From positions 184,416 to 248,415 of the forward strand of contig VZRN01006387.1 of assembly GCA_013397935.1 (NCBI GenBank): DNA of 64,000 bases. Reading direction: 5' to 3'. A program made the translations under genes and the position numbers. The stretch is from Dasyornis broadbenti. Lineage: Eukaryota > Chordata > Aves > Passeriformes > Dasyornithidae. The stretch's first letter is position 1. Each line of letters opens with the position of its first letter. Under the pieces are notes generated by a model, which worked only from the letters and a program-made list of their open reading frames with translations, ran no database searches and was not told the origin of the DNA. Shown here one piece after another: positions 11,650-24,733 of this stretch.

Positions 11650-14600
11650 ATTATTTGTTCTCTGAACTTCAAGTCCATGTTTAGCAGTAATACACTTTCC
11701 TTCCCCTATGTAATACTTTCCCCTCTTCCTTCAAACATCTGTCCTTGAAACTCCTGCCTCACATAAATGCATTGTAATCCTTAGTTTCAATATTTCATTC
11801 AAGTCATTCCATAAACAGACACTTTCAAGAGTAAATAATTCCATTTTGAATCACCCCCTTTTGTATGTGAGTCATTCTTCCCATGTATCATATTTGCAGT
11901 CAGATGCTTTGTGCTTTCCAGCTGAAAAGTACCTCTTGTCTCAGTAATTATTTAGGAATCAGTATCTGCTTTCTATATATTAGTGAGGGAAGACTTCCAA
12001 ATATTCTCAGAAGCTTTCTTGTGTTTTCATCACAGCCAATTCAATGGCAAATCTGATTTTTATTCATATGGAATAAGCATGTCAGGTTTCTAATCCCAGT
12101 ACAGTCTTTGCTGCAGCCCAATATTATTTATTCAGTTTATCCTATGTTTCCATTGTCTTCAAAAAGCACTGAATCAGGGAGGGATAGAGCTGAGATTTTG
12201 GAACAGGCTTCCTTTGGCGTGAACAGAGTGAGGTGCCTAACCCGATGCAGTTTGCATGCACAAGTATCATGGCTGTTCAAAGCCTTTGGGGATTTGAACG
12301 CCTCTTCCCAGTACCCAGTGCAGTAAAACAACCAGACCCACACTTTGTGGGAAGTGTGTCTGGATTAGATGGCAAAGCAAAAGGAAGCGTGTGCTGTAAA
12401 CTCACACCTGAATTTGCTTCACAGCAGCTGCCCTATATAGAGAAGCCTCTGAATTTTTAGCAAAGGCAAAAAATCCAGTGTGTTCACCACTCTGCTGTTT
12501 GTTGTGATCATACCAGATTGCACATTAGAGTTCAAAATTAAGTTCTTGCCATCTTGTTGGCAAAGTCTGGGTATACATATGATGTTTCCATTGTTTATGT
12601 GAAACAGTACCTCATGGTCCTTGCAATATTCTGTGAAGTGATTGTCCCATGTCACATCTGTGTCCTGCATTCTGCTTTGTTTTGTTTTTAAACCCAGGAA
12701 GAGAATTCACTTTAAAGCTTGAAGTTTTGGAAGAAGAATAAGGATCAACCAAATTCAGCAGAGGAACAGGGTGCTTTCCTTGTAACTTGAAAGTTTATGT
12801 GGGATTTTGACAGCTAGAGGGAAAATTATTTCTCTTTGTTTTTTAAGCTTGTCTCTGATCTCAGGCTTTGGGCAGGCAAATGATGTCAGAGTCTATTTCA
12901 AGAGCTCCCTGCAGTGACTGAAAGGACACTTGGCACACTTGTGTCTCCTTCCCCATCCATGTCAATGGAGGATCCTCAGCTCAGGTTGGTCTTAGTGACT
13001 CAGCCTAAAAAATCCCCATCCCTATAGTCATACGTGGGCAGCAAATGCTGACAGTGGTAATCAAGATTAATAAGTCTTCTACGCCATTTGCCAGGTCCTT
13101 TTGGAAAAAATGAAACAGAAAGAAGCCCCAAGTATGCCTGAGTTAAGAACAGCAGGGTTCAGTATTTGGTACTCCTTTGGAGGGAGGGGAAAGTGAAACA
13201 AGATAGCAGAGGCAGATATGCAAAAGATTGCCTTTGGCGTGAGGGAGTCAACAGATAATGAAATGTAGCTCGAGAGAAATGTGGACAGAGGGAATTTGCT
13301 TTAGCTTATAGCTGGGATTAATTTGTGTTATTGTGGTGTTCGCACATCTGAGTCCACCTGACAGCCGTCTACATCTCCCCGTGCCTCAGCTGTAACTACA
13401 CAACTGAGTCCTGTAAATGTGGATGTCTAGGAAAGGTTACAATGGTCCAGTTGGTGTTTCTAGAGTCTGTTTTTATTATGTGTGTGGTACCTGGAGGTAA
13501 TACTTGGAATGCCGCCTTAGTTCAGGTGAGACAAGCACCATGGAGGCTGAATAAGGGAGTCAGTCTTTGCCCCACTGCCAAGTAGAGGTTATGTCAAGGA
13601 TTTGACTGATCAACCGTGATTTTTAGTTGATCCATTTTGAGCAAGTATCTTTTTCATCAGCAAGTCCTGCCTCTTAAAAATTTAAGTGCTTTGAGGAAGT
13701 GTGTCCCTTTTGATCACAAATAGGTGAAGGCAACCAATGTCTGTCCAGTGCTCCCAGCTATTGCTTGAGATGTGCAAAAGCAGTGCTGAAATCCATGCTC
13801 TGCCCGCTTCACAATTAAGACTTGAACCTGCACTTTCCTATTTTCTGGGAAGTTTCCTAGCTGTTTAATTGCATTTTTAATTTTTTTTTTCACCCGAGTT
13901 GTGTCTGCCTGGCTCGAGTTAGTGCCCTGCTGTTCAAGTACCTGTGTGCATGTTAGTCCTCCTGCAACATCTGCTCATAGGGCCAGATAGGAAACAAAAC
14001 AGAAAAAAAACAATAAAAACCAATAAAAAAGAAAAAAGAAGTAAAAAAATCCTTTAGAAAAAAAGAAAGATACCGAAGGATTTCATAAAAGTGACCCAAT
14101 GAACTGCATGAATCTGGGCAAGTTCTAGTCACTACTTCAAGGTCTGGAGGGGATTTGAAATCTGCAGAAGAAACACTCTCATGACAGCCGGGATCCCCCT
14201 GCAGACGGAACGAAGGTGCAGGGTATGGATCTCATCAAAGACAGGCACGACCAGGAGCCTCTTTGGTTTGTGTTCATTCATGCCTTGCCAGTTCTGCTCA
14301 CTTTGATGATAAAATTCCTTCTTGCTGCAATTTCAAGGAAATGGGGGGAAAACACACAAAAATACTTTGGAAAATGTCACTAAGGCTTTCAGAACAATTT
14401 TCTGTTAAGGAGGCAGTGTTTTGTCTCTAAGAGGGATTTGCAGTGTTTCAACCAATACTAAATAGGAAACTAAACCAACCTGTCACTAAGAGTAAAACGT
14501 TGACTCATGTTGACATTTGAGCCAAAACTCGTAACAGGCCTTGGGAAGAGCAGCTAAGATCTCCTGCATCTGCTTCCTATCTGGAGGTAGAGGTTATTAA

Positions 14601-15222
14601 CGTTTGCTTTGCTTTTGACTATGATTAAAAAGAAAGATGAATTAGCACTGAAAATATAAACTTGAGTTAAAAATAACAAGTCTCCTCATATTTATAGTGT
14701 CTCTCACAGAGAAATAAACTCTTGATAAAACTGTCAATATTTCTGCAGAATCACAATGCTCGTTCTTTAAACCTTTATTAATCCCATTCTAAGAAGGAAA
14801 GAATTCAAAGTATTCTTAGTGTTAAGTGTGGTGAAGTAGGGAAATGTTAAGAATTCTGTTCCAGTAATATTCAGTGTTTGCAACAGCTAAAATAACAACA
14901 CCCAAACTCATGGATGAATCTGATATGGAGACAATTGTCCTGGCCCTGTAGCTGGTGGTGCAGAGGACTGTAAGTTCTGAGAGCTGCAGATGATGCACAT
15001 CAGCTGTGCTGAGGAGACAATATAGGAATATTAAAACCTGAAATACATATAACAAGTGACAAATTGATCACTCTTCCATAAAACTTAACACAGTTCTCCA
15101 AGTAAGAATTACTTTAGGAAAACATCTCTCTAAGACATCTGCCAGGGAATAAATATAAGGAACAGCCATTTGCCCCAGATTTTTGAAGGTTAGAAAATAC
15201 AGCAGATCTACTAAATCCTCGA
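11650..15222. other. Unique non-coding DNA
   Basis: Mixed-composition single-copy-looking sequence with no gene or RNA recognised. It holds one A-rich stretch (13991-14070). Open frames are all short (up to 83 codons) and without domains. Confidence 0.5.
13991..14070. repeat. A-rich low-complexity tract
   Basis: Runs of A interrupted by C, T and G, for example 'agaaaaaaaacaataaaaac'. No LINE 3' end precedes it, so it is not obviously a retrotransposon poly(A) tail. Confidence 0.8.
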
Positions 15223-15290
15223 ATATGTGACCACACAATAGTAACAAACTGCCAGTCTCTGAGCCTTAGTTTCCCAAACTTTGTTGGGGT
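15223..15290 (-). mobile_element. MIR-like CORE-SINE relic
   Basis: 'tgtgacc' is followed about 25 bp later by 'ctctgagccttagtttccc' and then 'tttgttgggg'. This matches, in order and spacing, the reverse complement of the MIR core ('tgtgaccttgggcaagtc', then 'ctctgagcctcagtttcc'). The 19-bp block with one mismatch is the strongest part. Confidence 0.45.
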
Positions 15291-15574
15291 GGCTGAGACT
15301 CATTTCCAAAGCTTTCAGCTGGGATGTTTTATTTAATGGGTTTTGTTGTGTGGGAACTGATTAAGACCAGTGATATGATAAGGTCTGCCACTTAATTGGG
15401 AAATGGTTTTACTTAATGAATCTGAGCTCAGCCACTGCCAAGTGCTATCAGAGGGTGAAATCAATGTATCAAAAAGCCCCACCAAATGTAGTGTTATGGA
15501 AATGGGTGGCTGGATCTGGCTGGATCAGAGTCTGATGGACCTAATGTGAGAATCACATGGCGAGGTTTTGTGGT
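15291..15574. other. Unique non-coding DNA
   Basis: A short interval between two ancient repeat relics. Nothing else is recognised. Confidence 0.4.
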
Positions 15575-15645
15575 TGGCATTATGCAGAGAGTCAGTCTAG
15601 GTGATCTGAATGGTGCCTCCTGGCCCCAGCAGATATTAAACCAAG
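15575..15645 (+). mobile_element. Ancient LINE (CR1/L3-type) 3' tail relic
   Basis: The string 'ttatgcagagagtcagtcta', followed by 'ggtgatctgaatggtgcctcctggcc' (shown here as two short blocks), resembles an old amniote LINE tail of the type '...gtcagactagatgatc...ggtccct...'. Only about 70 bp can be aligned by eye. The exact family is uncertain. Confidence 0.5.
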
Positions 15646-16290
15646 GGATGTTTTGATCTCTTGTGTTGTTTAAAACTTATTTCTTGTGTCTGTTTTCACG
15701 CCATAAGTGCAAGGCATCCACTTGCACTCATATTTGTGAGCTCTTAGCTGCTCTAATCAAGATCCTGCAAACGTTGTCTTTAGGAATGGGGCTAAATATA
15801 TTCATAAACTTTTTCAGGAGCAGGCATTAATCAGAGCAACCCTTTCTAAAAGGACTGCATTTAATTAAATTAATTATGTTTCTTTGTATTTAATTAATTC
15901 CATGCTTCAGGGTTTCCACTGGAGGCCTAGAGAGGCCAGGAAGGTTTTTTTCCCACCTTTGATGAACAACTTGGCTGCTGATTTTTGGTGTTTATTTTTT
16001 CCCTATTTTGCTCAGATTCATTGCAGATTGGCGGCAGTCTGACATGGGACATGAGGTCAGGTGCACTGCTGCTTCCCTCTCATCAATTACAGGGCCAGGA
16101 AAACCTTCGCCATATGAGATTTGCAACAATTTTGTGCATTGGGTGGATTCCTTGGGCATTTTCACCTGGCCAGTGTCCTGCAATTGAAGGTGACAAAATC
16201 AATGGTGATGACTTGAGTCTGTTCTGGGTTCATCATGTGCAATACTATCATTTTAAGGTGCTTTTGGTTTCCTGTGCTAGAAATCTAATT

Positions 16291-16331
16291 TTCATCTTTT
16301 TCTTTTTCTTTTTTTTTTTTCTTTTTTTTTC
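16291..16331. repeat. T-rich (TTTTTC) tract
   Basis: About 40 bp consisting almost wholly of T with scattered C. Confidence 0.85.
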
Positions 16332-16945
16332 TGAGTATTGGGCGATGTAGCCACTGAAAAGGCCCTTAGGGGACCTCCTCCCAGGCTTAGCATCTGTTAC
16401 ATCTTTGCTCACAGGGGAGTAGATTCTGTTACCCAGGTGATGTTCTCCAGTCTGACATCCCTTAGATAGCTGAGCATGAAGTCAGACCTTGAAATTGCTT
16501 TATGCTTTAAATTCTTGGGAAAAATGCATCTAACAAAAGGCAAACCACACAAATGACAGCTAGCCACAAATTTAAAGAGATTCTAATGCCAGACTCAATA
16601 AAGATAGATGATATATTTAAGAAATTATAGGCTCCCATTATACTTTATAGCAGCCGCCATCCGGTTAAAGACTTTAACACTGGTCCATGGGGCAGAGCTG
16701 TCCCTGGCTGCAGAGGGAGAGTTCAGGGCAGAGCCAGGGATGGAGGGTGGGATCTCCTCACGGCTGGTATGAAAACAAGAAGGAGACCATTGCTTGTCCT
16801 CCCTCCGTGTGACAGGACTGCACCTGAGCGGTCGGTTTGACAGAAAACCTTGTGATAAGAGCTGGGACAACAAGGTACCTAGGCATGAATAGGGATTTGT
16901 GGTGATCATAATTAATTGACTGTGACAAACTACTTTGTTCAGATG

Positions 16946-17010
16946 GTAGTTTTGGTTTGGTTTTACGTTTTGTATTTTTTGGGTTTGTTGGTTTGGTTTT
17001 TTTTTTTTAA
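16946..17010. repeat. T/G-rich low-complexity tract
   Basis: Imperfect 'ggtttggttt'-type repeats ending in a run of T. About 65 bp. Confidence 0.7.
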
Positions 17011-18239
17011 TGTGTTTGTCTTTTCTAGCTTGAAGGGAAAACAGAGGGACTTATTCTTCAGAAAATCCCAGAGGAAAGGTCAGCATCCAAGACTACTTTG
17101 GACATGAGTAACACAGGGATGGGATTGCAGAAATGCCTTAAAATCTTTCTGGGTCTGTACAGGACAAAGCTTGGTTCCCACTGGGACAACTGAGACTAAA
17201 GCCAGTGCCCTCAGACTGAGGGGCAGGTGCCTACTAGAGCCCTTGGGGCCCTGACCTGATTGTCCAGGTAAGAGATTTAAGGAGAGAGCAGCACAGCTCC
17301 TCAATATCCATCAGTCTGGGTTCTACCCCGTGGAAACCTTTCATTTATCAGGCAGGTGTTGCTTTGAGTTAAGCCCGGGGCCAGCGTTACTACATCTTCC
17401 TTCTCAAAATCCTTCCACCTGCAGGTAGAGAGGATGATAGAAATGTTGTGATACAAGTGCTCTGTGGCTCAGCTCACAAACTGGATGGGGATTGCAAATG
17501 CTGTGATGAGGCTCAATGTACAGTGTTAGGTTCCAGGGCTTGCTTGAGATCAAAGGTGGTGTTGTTTTTCTGCCAGAAATATTGGTTTGGGAAGGAAGGA
17601 AATGATTGCTGTTAGCGCATCATGTTAGGGGTGACTTGCAAGGCTTTGGTGTTCTTAGGATTCCCTATCCAAAAAACAACTTTCCTGGCTCAAGTGAGTT
17701 TTCTGTAATAAGGGTGAGGAGAAAGATTTCTTATTTCCTGGGCTGAATTGTGGAGTTGATTTCCCCAGGAATTAATGAACATCACAAAACTCACTGTCCT
17801 CTGGTGAAATGCAAGACATCTACCTCTGAGCTACCTCCTCTGACACGGGACGTGAAAATATTCCTTGGGAAAGCAAAATCCCCAATTGCAGACCCTTGTC
17901 TCCTGGGGAAGGGGTGACACAGAGCAGATGACAAACGCCTGTCACGTCTCTCAACGGGCTTCTGGGAGGTGGTCACGCTGGAGAGCCCAACAAAAAATAT
18001 TCAAACATACCCTGCCAAGCGCTGCCAGCCCAGAACCACCCCAGCTTCATACCAAAGCCACAAGATTCTGCCTCAGTAACAGAATGTCTCTTATTCACAG
18101 CCTCAGCATTTGTTGCTTTAAAACTCTAGAAGGTTTTTGTTTAGTTGTTGCATTTTACTTTTTCCAATAGGTTTAAAAAGAAAAAAATATATACAAGAAA
18201 TTCCTTCCCTTTAACATAGCTGTCTCATTTTTTTAGATT

Positions 18240-18760
18240 TGTAGCTGAGGAAGGGTGTGTTCAAGGAAGAGAATGCCAGTTTGTTGGGAAAGCTTTTATT
18301 TAACAACAAGACCAACAAAACCCCAACCAAAGCAGAAGTCAACAAGCTCACGGGTAAACAGTCCAACACAACAAATCGGAAACGAAACAGTAATGTCAGT
18401 CAAACAAATAAAAAGGATTATCATTCTTACGTAAAAGCTACAGACAGAGCGAGCCAGATGCCAAACTGGTTTTATTATTCCTCTACTTTAGCATAAATAG
18501 GCAAATGTCAAAATACAGCATCTTGTCATTCGGCAAAGTGAAATTCTACTAAATTGAATCAAGTTGAACAGAGAGACGACTGTAGTTTAGACAGGCACTC
18601 CCTCCCCTTCTGACATTATGGGCCTGCTTGGCAGAATGCTCAGGTTTCAAATGAAAGAAATGTGTTGGAATAGAGCAAGTGATGAAAAAAATGTCCTTAA
18701 CAGGAACTTCATTAATTAAAACCCAAGAGGCTGACAAGCCTTGAGCTAATGTCTTGCAGT
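18240..18760. other. Candidate conserved non-coding element
   Basis: About 520 bp free of recognisable repeats and simple sequence. It is AT-rich and contains features often seen in developmental enhancers: 'cattaattaaaac', 'aaataggcaaatgtcaaa' and 'tgtcagtcaaacaaata'. It is an inference from texture only. The 79-codon open frame inside has no domain and is lysine/asparagine-rich, as expected from A-rich DNA. Confidence 0.25.
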
Positions 18761-19305
18761 GTTGGGGTGAAGGGTATAAATTACTGAGAGCTACAAGCCA
18801 GGTTTATCCCCTGCCCCTATTATCAGGACTCGTGGAGGTTTCTACTGTAATTTAAACAGTATTCACTGCTGGAAAAGAAAAGAAAAGAAACACAACATCA
18901 ATAAAAATGAGCATGCTGTACTTCTGCTAACCTTAGGGCAGCGTGCGGCTCTCATCATTTATAAAAATCTGGCTATCAGTGTCAGGGTGTTGTGCTGGGG
19001 CACATCACCAGAGTATCTCTCAAAGTACCTAAAGTAGATTAGCCCTAAAGCAGATTAGCTCCAGACTGGCTTCACAGCAGTTGTCATGGACTTGTTGACT
19101 TCTGGCATTTGAAAATCCACCTTGGACAGGATCGTGTCTCAGTTTGTCCATGAGTTTTGAGTTTCCCTTAGCCTTCTACAGCTAGATTTGACCTCAGGCT
19201 GGCCAAGAAGGTATTTGGAGGAAGACCGCCCAGGGGCCTTTCGAGCATCTTTCTGGCCATAGTGGAAGAGATGTTAAGGAAGAACAGGTACAGCATTTCC
19301 TGAAG
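18761..19305. other. Unique non-coding DNA
   Basis: No repeat family is recognised except a short 'aaaag' run at 18870-18890. Confidence 0.5.
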
Positions 19306-19402
19306 ATCACAGAATGAGCCGGGTTGGAAAAGACCTTTGAGATCATCGAGTCCAACCTATGATCCATCATCACCTTGCCAACTACCGTCAGATGTACCTT
19401 GT
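19306..19402 (-). mobile_element. CR1 LINE 3' tail, distinct subfamily
   Basis: 'atcacagaatgagccggg' is followed by 'ttggaaaagacctttgag' and 'atcatcgagtccaacc'. This is the reverse complement of a CR1 3' UTR of the 'gatgatctcaaaggtc' type, a different subfamily from those at 6580 or 10474. It is very short (about 97 bp). Confidence 0.85.
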
Positions 19403-21645
19403 CTTCCATAAGACCTATAAAGCAGATTTTAACTTCTGGTTTTTAGAGTTGTCCAGCCTGCCTTAATGCTGCGTGGTTTTTTTCATCATAGGCTCCTGTG
19501 TTCATTTGTGCCTGAATATTTATCTGAACTTTTTCCATGCCACGCATTTCCCTTCAAGCTGGATTTCTCTAGAAGTGTCATCAAAGTATTTCATCCCCTT
19601 GCAAGTAAGTACAGAGTGCAGAAAAAATATTTACTCTTGTCAAGCAAGACAAGGAGAGAGTGACTGGAGGGGAGTTTAGATCAGACAAGAACCTATAATT
19701 TTGATGAAAAATAAAACCAAAAACAATTAGAATAATAATTCTGGGGTGAAAAGGCTCAGGCTGTGTCCTGAGGGAACCTGAAAGCGAAGACATAAAGGGA
19801 CGGGTGGAAAGTCACATTCCTGGGCATTGTGTAGTGGCATGAACCAGGCCTCATGGTCTCCTTCTGCAACCTTTGTCATTTTTAGTCTAATTTCATCATG
19901 AGGTGATAATGAATTTTTGTGATAATGAAGCAGGAACAACCATCTTTTCAGTCGGGGGTATTTATTAATTTCATTGAGTTGCTGTCCTGTTCACCGACAG
20001 AAACAGTGATCCAAAAGCAGGGAAATACTACATCTGATTGGGAAACACGAGATGGACATTTTTCACTGAGGACAATAGAAAGGAAAGGACAGGAATTAGG
20101 GTGAGAACCTCACTCACTGTGCACTCCTTTGCAACAAAGCAAATGAAGGGATCAGTAGATCTTATGAGTTTCCCATTGCACTGAGCTTCTGTGGGATTAA
20201 CGTGAGGAAGAGAAAGAAAAAAAATTAAGTTGGAATATTGCAAAGAAGGTCATAAGAAACTGGTTTTCTATCTTTTCTTCTTGACTTTAGTTTTAAATTT
20301 AATATAAATTTCACATATAGGAGGAAGCATATTTTTAAACAAAACCCTCAGCACCTGGAAATTTCATCTTTTCATCATGAACTAACAGACCTTCTTTCCT
20401 TTTCTTCTGCTGGTCAGTCCCAGCCAAAATCCAGAGTCCAACACCCATGCTCAGTAAAGTATATGGAATAAAACAATACACATATTAGAGTACCAAACAA
20501 CTGGTAATAATCAGGCTGTTGGAACCAGGGGAATAAAAGAAAAGGAGTTGGACCCATTTGCAAAAGAAAAAGCAAAATGTACCCAAGGCTATTGTAAAAA
20601 GAAGAAGGAATGGCAATGAGAAAAAATTATTTCTCCAAACAAAAATTGCTTACTAATAAAAAGGTCTCCTCAGGGCAGAGGTAACAGGCAGATGCTGCAC
20701 TCAGGCTTGCAGCAGTTCGACATTCTGATCTCATTGGCTTTCACCTCCAGCTCCACGGCAGTTCCAGAAGCCTCAGTGGGGGTGGATCAGCCAACAGGTG
20801 ACTCCAAGTAACTTCTCCATCTGTTAGTTTAGGCCATATGAAGGTTTGCATCCAAACCTAAACACAGCTTATAGCCTATGCCTAGTTCTATTTAAAACTT
20901 CCCTTGGCAGCAGAGACCAAAACAGATTTATTTTTATATTATTGTTATTAGAAACGGGGTAAGATTCCAACTTTGTCTGAAGTTAAACTTTTCTGCATGG
21001 GATTAGATCACAAAATTCTGAAATATTTCATGCATAAGTTCCTGGTGACTCCATATTTAAAGTAATTTTGGAAAATTGGAAGGCAAATCTGAAATTACTG
21101 AAAATGGCTTTCAGTGAAAAATTCAATCTCAGTCAAAATTCTTCAGTCCATGGAGTTTACCAGAAAGATAATTGAGCAGTGATGCAACTAGAATCTGTGA
21201 AAATACTCTCAAGGTGGAAAGCCTCAGCATACAATTAGTCTTTAATCAATCAGGGAAAAGGATAATGGGAATGGAAGCCCTAAAAATTCCAAATAGAAAT
21301 ATGAAAATAGAAGTGATTATTCATAATTATGAACTACAAGGAAAGCAATGAAATATTCACCTGTGGAACTTTTCAAAGGGCTATAAAATCGTTAAAGATA
21401 TATTTTAACCAATACAATATTATGGCTTTATCAAACTAAAATTATTGGAGTATTTAGCCAGTGTACTTTGGATAATCTGATAGCTGCATCTCCATATTAA
21501 ATGTCTTTTCATCACTCTTTTGGCCTTAAATTCACTGATTAAATTAATCGGCCATGGTGTCCCCATTCCAGCCTTGAATATCTATGAAGCCACAGATCTA
21601 ATTTTTGCAGAATAAGCACATGGTTATGGTGCTTTGGCACAGCTG
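19403..21645. other. Unique AT-rich non-coding DNA
   Basis: No gene or repeat is recognised. The part at 20930-21540 is AT-rich with little simple sequence and many TAAT/ATTA motifs, and could be conserved non-coding DNA. Several short open frames exist without domains. Confidence 0.5.
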
Positions 21646-21852
21646 AGGGTGGTGAGGCACTGAAATAGGTTTGTCAGAGAAGCTGTGGAGATGCCCCATC
21701 CCTGGAAGTGTTCAAGGCCAGGTTAGACAGGGCTTGGAGCAACCTGGGATAGTGGGAGTTGTCCTTGTCCATGGCAGAGGGATTGGGGCTGCAACTCAGT
21801 AGTCTTTAAGATCCCTTTTGACCCAGAATATTCTGTGATTCTGTGATTCTGG
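21646..21852 (+). mobile_element. CR1 LINE 3' end
   Basis: 'ggtggtgaggcactg' opens the ORF2 C-terminal block, followed by 'gccccatccctggaagtg', 'caaggccaggttagac', 'agtctttaagatccc' and the tail 'attctgtgattctgtgattc'. About 207 bp remain and the frame is no longer intact. Confidence 0.92.
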
Positions 21853-22633
21853 TATTAAAATTTGAAATAAGTAGCGTGGTTCTAGTTTTAAAGTTGATGC
21901 AGGATATGTGCAGCTCGTGTTTGTGACGCCCCAAATGAGGTGAAAGGGGTTTCGACTGCTTGAGAGGGCTGTTAATGCTGTCAGCCTGTGCAGATCTTCC
22001 CTCTGAACTGAAACATGCAGTGCAAACTGCGATTTATCAGCATAAAAGAACTGCCAAGGGAGAAATTAAGATCTTCCCAGTCTCTCACATGGAGCCTTTG
22101 AATTCAGGCTGTCGTCATAGAAGGAATATTAAGCGATCTGGGGAGACTGCCTTACAGTCGTTCCCAGGCTTCTTTGTGGAGTAGCTGGCAGAAAAGATGG
22201 GAGGGAAACAGCAGAGAAAGGTGAAAGATAAAAGGAAAAGTTTGAAGTGAAGTGTTCCACTTATTTAACTGACTAAAGTTCACCATCTGTGTAGAGCTGT
22301 GCTGAGAGCCAAGGAATTTGCATGTTACAGTGAACCATTTATGAAATACACAAATATGTATATAAATATAATATAGTAAATTTTCTTGTAGCTGGGGGTT
22401 TTTTTACCATTTAAAGACCTTATTTGCACTAATGTTCATAACTTTACATTAATCACTTTCTATAAGGAATCAACAATTTTGTAAAAATTCTGAGGATTTC
22501 ATAGAAAGTTTCTCAGGATTACATGTAACATAGTCTTTAGCATTTGCTTGAAGCTTTCATTTCATTTCCAAAATGGAGCTTTTTTTTTTCCCCTCCAGGT
22601 ACTCCCACTATCACTTTAGCAGCCTGATTCTTA

Positions 22634-22687
22634 ATTTTTTTTGTTGTTGTTGGGATTTTTGGGGGTTTTTTTGGTTTTTTTTGTTGG
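22634..22687. repeat. T/G-rich low-complexity tract
   Basis: Runs of T separated by 'ttgttgttgttggg' and 'gggggttttttt'. About 54 bp. Confidence 0.8.
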
Positions 22688-24716
22688 ACAATACAGTGTG
22701 TTTTAGGGTAAGACCAGGAAGAATATTGCAGGTGAAAATTTTCCACTTTATGATATAAAGTGAGCTCCCTAATCCTTTCTGACACAAAGAAAAAAAATCC
22801 TCTGTAGGACCAAGTCACACCTGGCACCCCTCTGGGTTTAAATGAAGAAATTCAGTTTCCAGCTTAACTTTTTGTGAAAGGTTTCAGGTTGAAGCACTGG
22901 AGTGAAGAATGTAGAGGCTCAGCTAGTATAATCTAGTAGATCTTGACACAAAGTTCTGGACCCATCTGGTCACTTAATGGCAGTGTGTGTAGGTAGAGAG
23001 AGAAACAAGAGAAGATGCCCTGAGGCATCTTGCTCCTGTGCCTTCTCTTGCAGTATTTGTCAATCTGTCAGCATGTACAGCTCCAAATTATTCTGCACCC
23101 TCAACACCGACTCAGTCTTCAGCTAAACTCTCTGCATTTCTTTAAGGAAATCATGATGGTTGTTCAATGCTGTTGAACTCAGTAATTCTTCTACCTTCTC
23201 CATGAGAATCGAGGTTTGGCTAGATAAAACAGAGTGTTCTGCCCTGGTCTTGCATTTTCAATATGGATTTGGATCAGGACGAACTGAACAAAGCGGAGAA
23301 ATGGTCTGAAAGAGCAAATAGCAGCACATGCAAAATTCCAGATTGAAGGATGAATAATCAACAGTACAAATACAGTACAGATACAGAGGACAGGAAGTTT
23401 CATTTAAAAACTTCAAGGCATTACCACGTATCAGAGGGTGAGTGAAGGTTCATCAGTGCTGTCATGCTGTTGAGAAAAAACCAGGCAAACATTAGATCAT
23501 GAAGCCCCTCCTGCTCTCTTCAGTATCAGCATGCCCCCAGCTAAACACAGCATCCAGTTCTGACACCTCTCTTAAGGAAGGGCATACAGGACTGACCAGG
23601 ACAGCAGAGAAACTCACCTGAGGATGGGAGAATGGCTAGAAAACCTGGTCTGGGAGCAAAATGGAAAAAATAAATTTTAAGAAAGCAGTAAACATGCAGC
23701 AGCTCCTGAAGGTACAGTATATTCCTGTTTATATGCATTGTCCATGGAACATGTTCACTTTCCTACTTTAGCCTTCCCATATGAATACATTTCGCTCTGC
23801 TCCCATCAGTGAAAGCTCCCAGGGATCCATAGAGTCCTGTACCTCCTCACTCAGCCTCCTCCAAATTTGGCTTCGACCTCCTCATCTTAAGCCTTTAGAC
23901 AGCTCCAAACCTGTCAGCCATCAGGTCAGGGCTCTCCCCAGCCAGCTGCCTTACAGCTTCTGGATGAGAAGTTGGCTGGGCCCTGCCTGCTGTGTACAAA
24001 ATAATCTGGGTGGGTTTAGGCATCAACATGTGCTTGGTTTCTTCCCTCTGTACAGCAGTGTCTTCCCAGCTAAATTATAGGAGCTCTTATTGTCCTTTGA
24101 GATATCAGGAAAGTAGTCAGCTACGAGCTATAAATGCAGACCCATTGCCTTTTTAGCTCCACAAAATAGCAACTGCTCATCTTTTGAGCCATAAAATTAA
24201 CTATAATGAAACTTATACTTTCCTTAAAGGGACTGGGATTCAGTGAAGCTGAAAAAGCTCCCGTCTGAATAGGTAAAAGAACAGGCGTTGGGACCCAGCC
24301 TCTGCCACAGGTGTAGGATTTGAGCTACACCAGACATTGATGCTCACTGGCTATCGAGAGATCTGTGATTTACTGAATTTCTTTTGCACAAGGAAGGGTA
24401 AAACTGGTGAAGGTTGCAGGACAGCATGCACTGCCATTACAACACTTACTGTTATGCTAGTCAAAGGTACTAATGATAACAGGATAAAAAACCTAATCTG
24501 CCAAAAAAACCGCAAAAGATACATTTTCTTAGCAGAATATTTCATGTAACAAAAAGTGTACAAACGTATGCAAACATATGCACTGAACTGGGTAAATTGT
24601 GGGCACTCCCATTGAAAAGCCTGGCGATGACTGACCAGTGAGTTCAGAATAATTTGCAAAAATTGTTTAATAAGTAATCATTAATATGGAATAATTCCAA
24701 GGGAATCATGGAAGCC

Positions 24717-24733
24717 AAAAAAAAAAAAAAAAG
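24717..24733. repeat. Poly-A run
   Basis: Seventeen consecutive A residues. No SINE or LINE body is visible upstream. Confidence 0.85.

Larger units (their letters stand above)
15646..18239. other. Unique non-coding DNA with T-rich tracts
   Basis: No gene is recognised. The interval includes two T-rich tracts and a TAAT-rich patch at 15858-15902 with paired 'ttaattaa' and 'taattaat' motifs, which could bind homeodomain proteins. The domainless open frame at 15985-16350 (121 codons) ends inside the T-rich tract. Confidence 0.5.
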
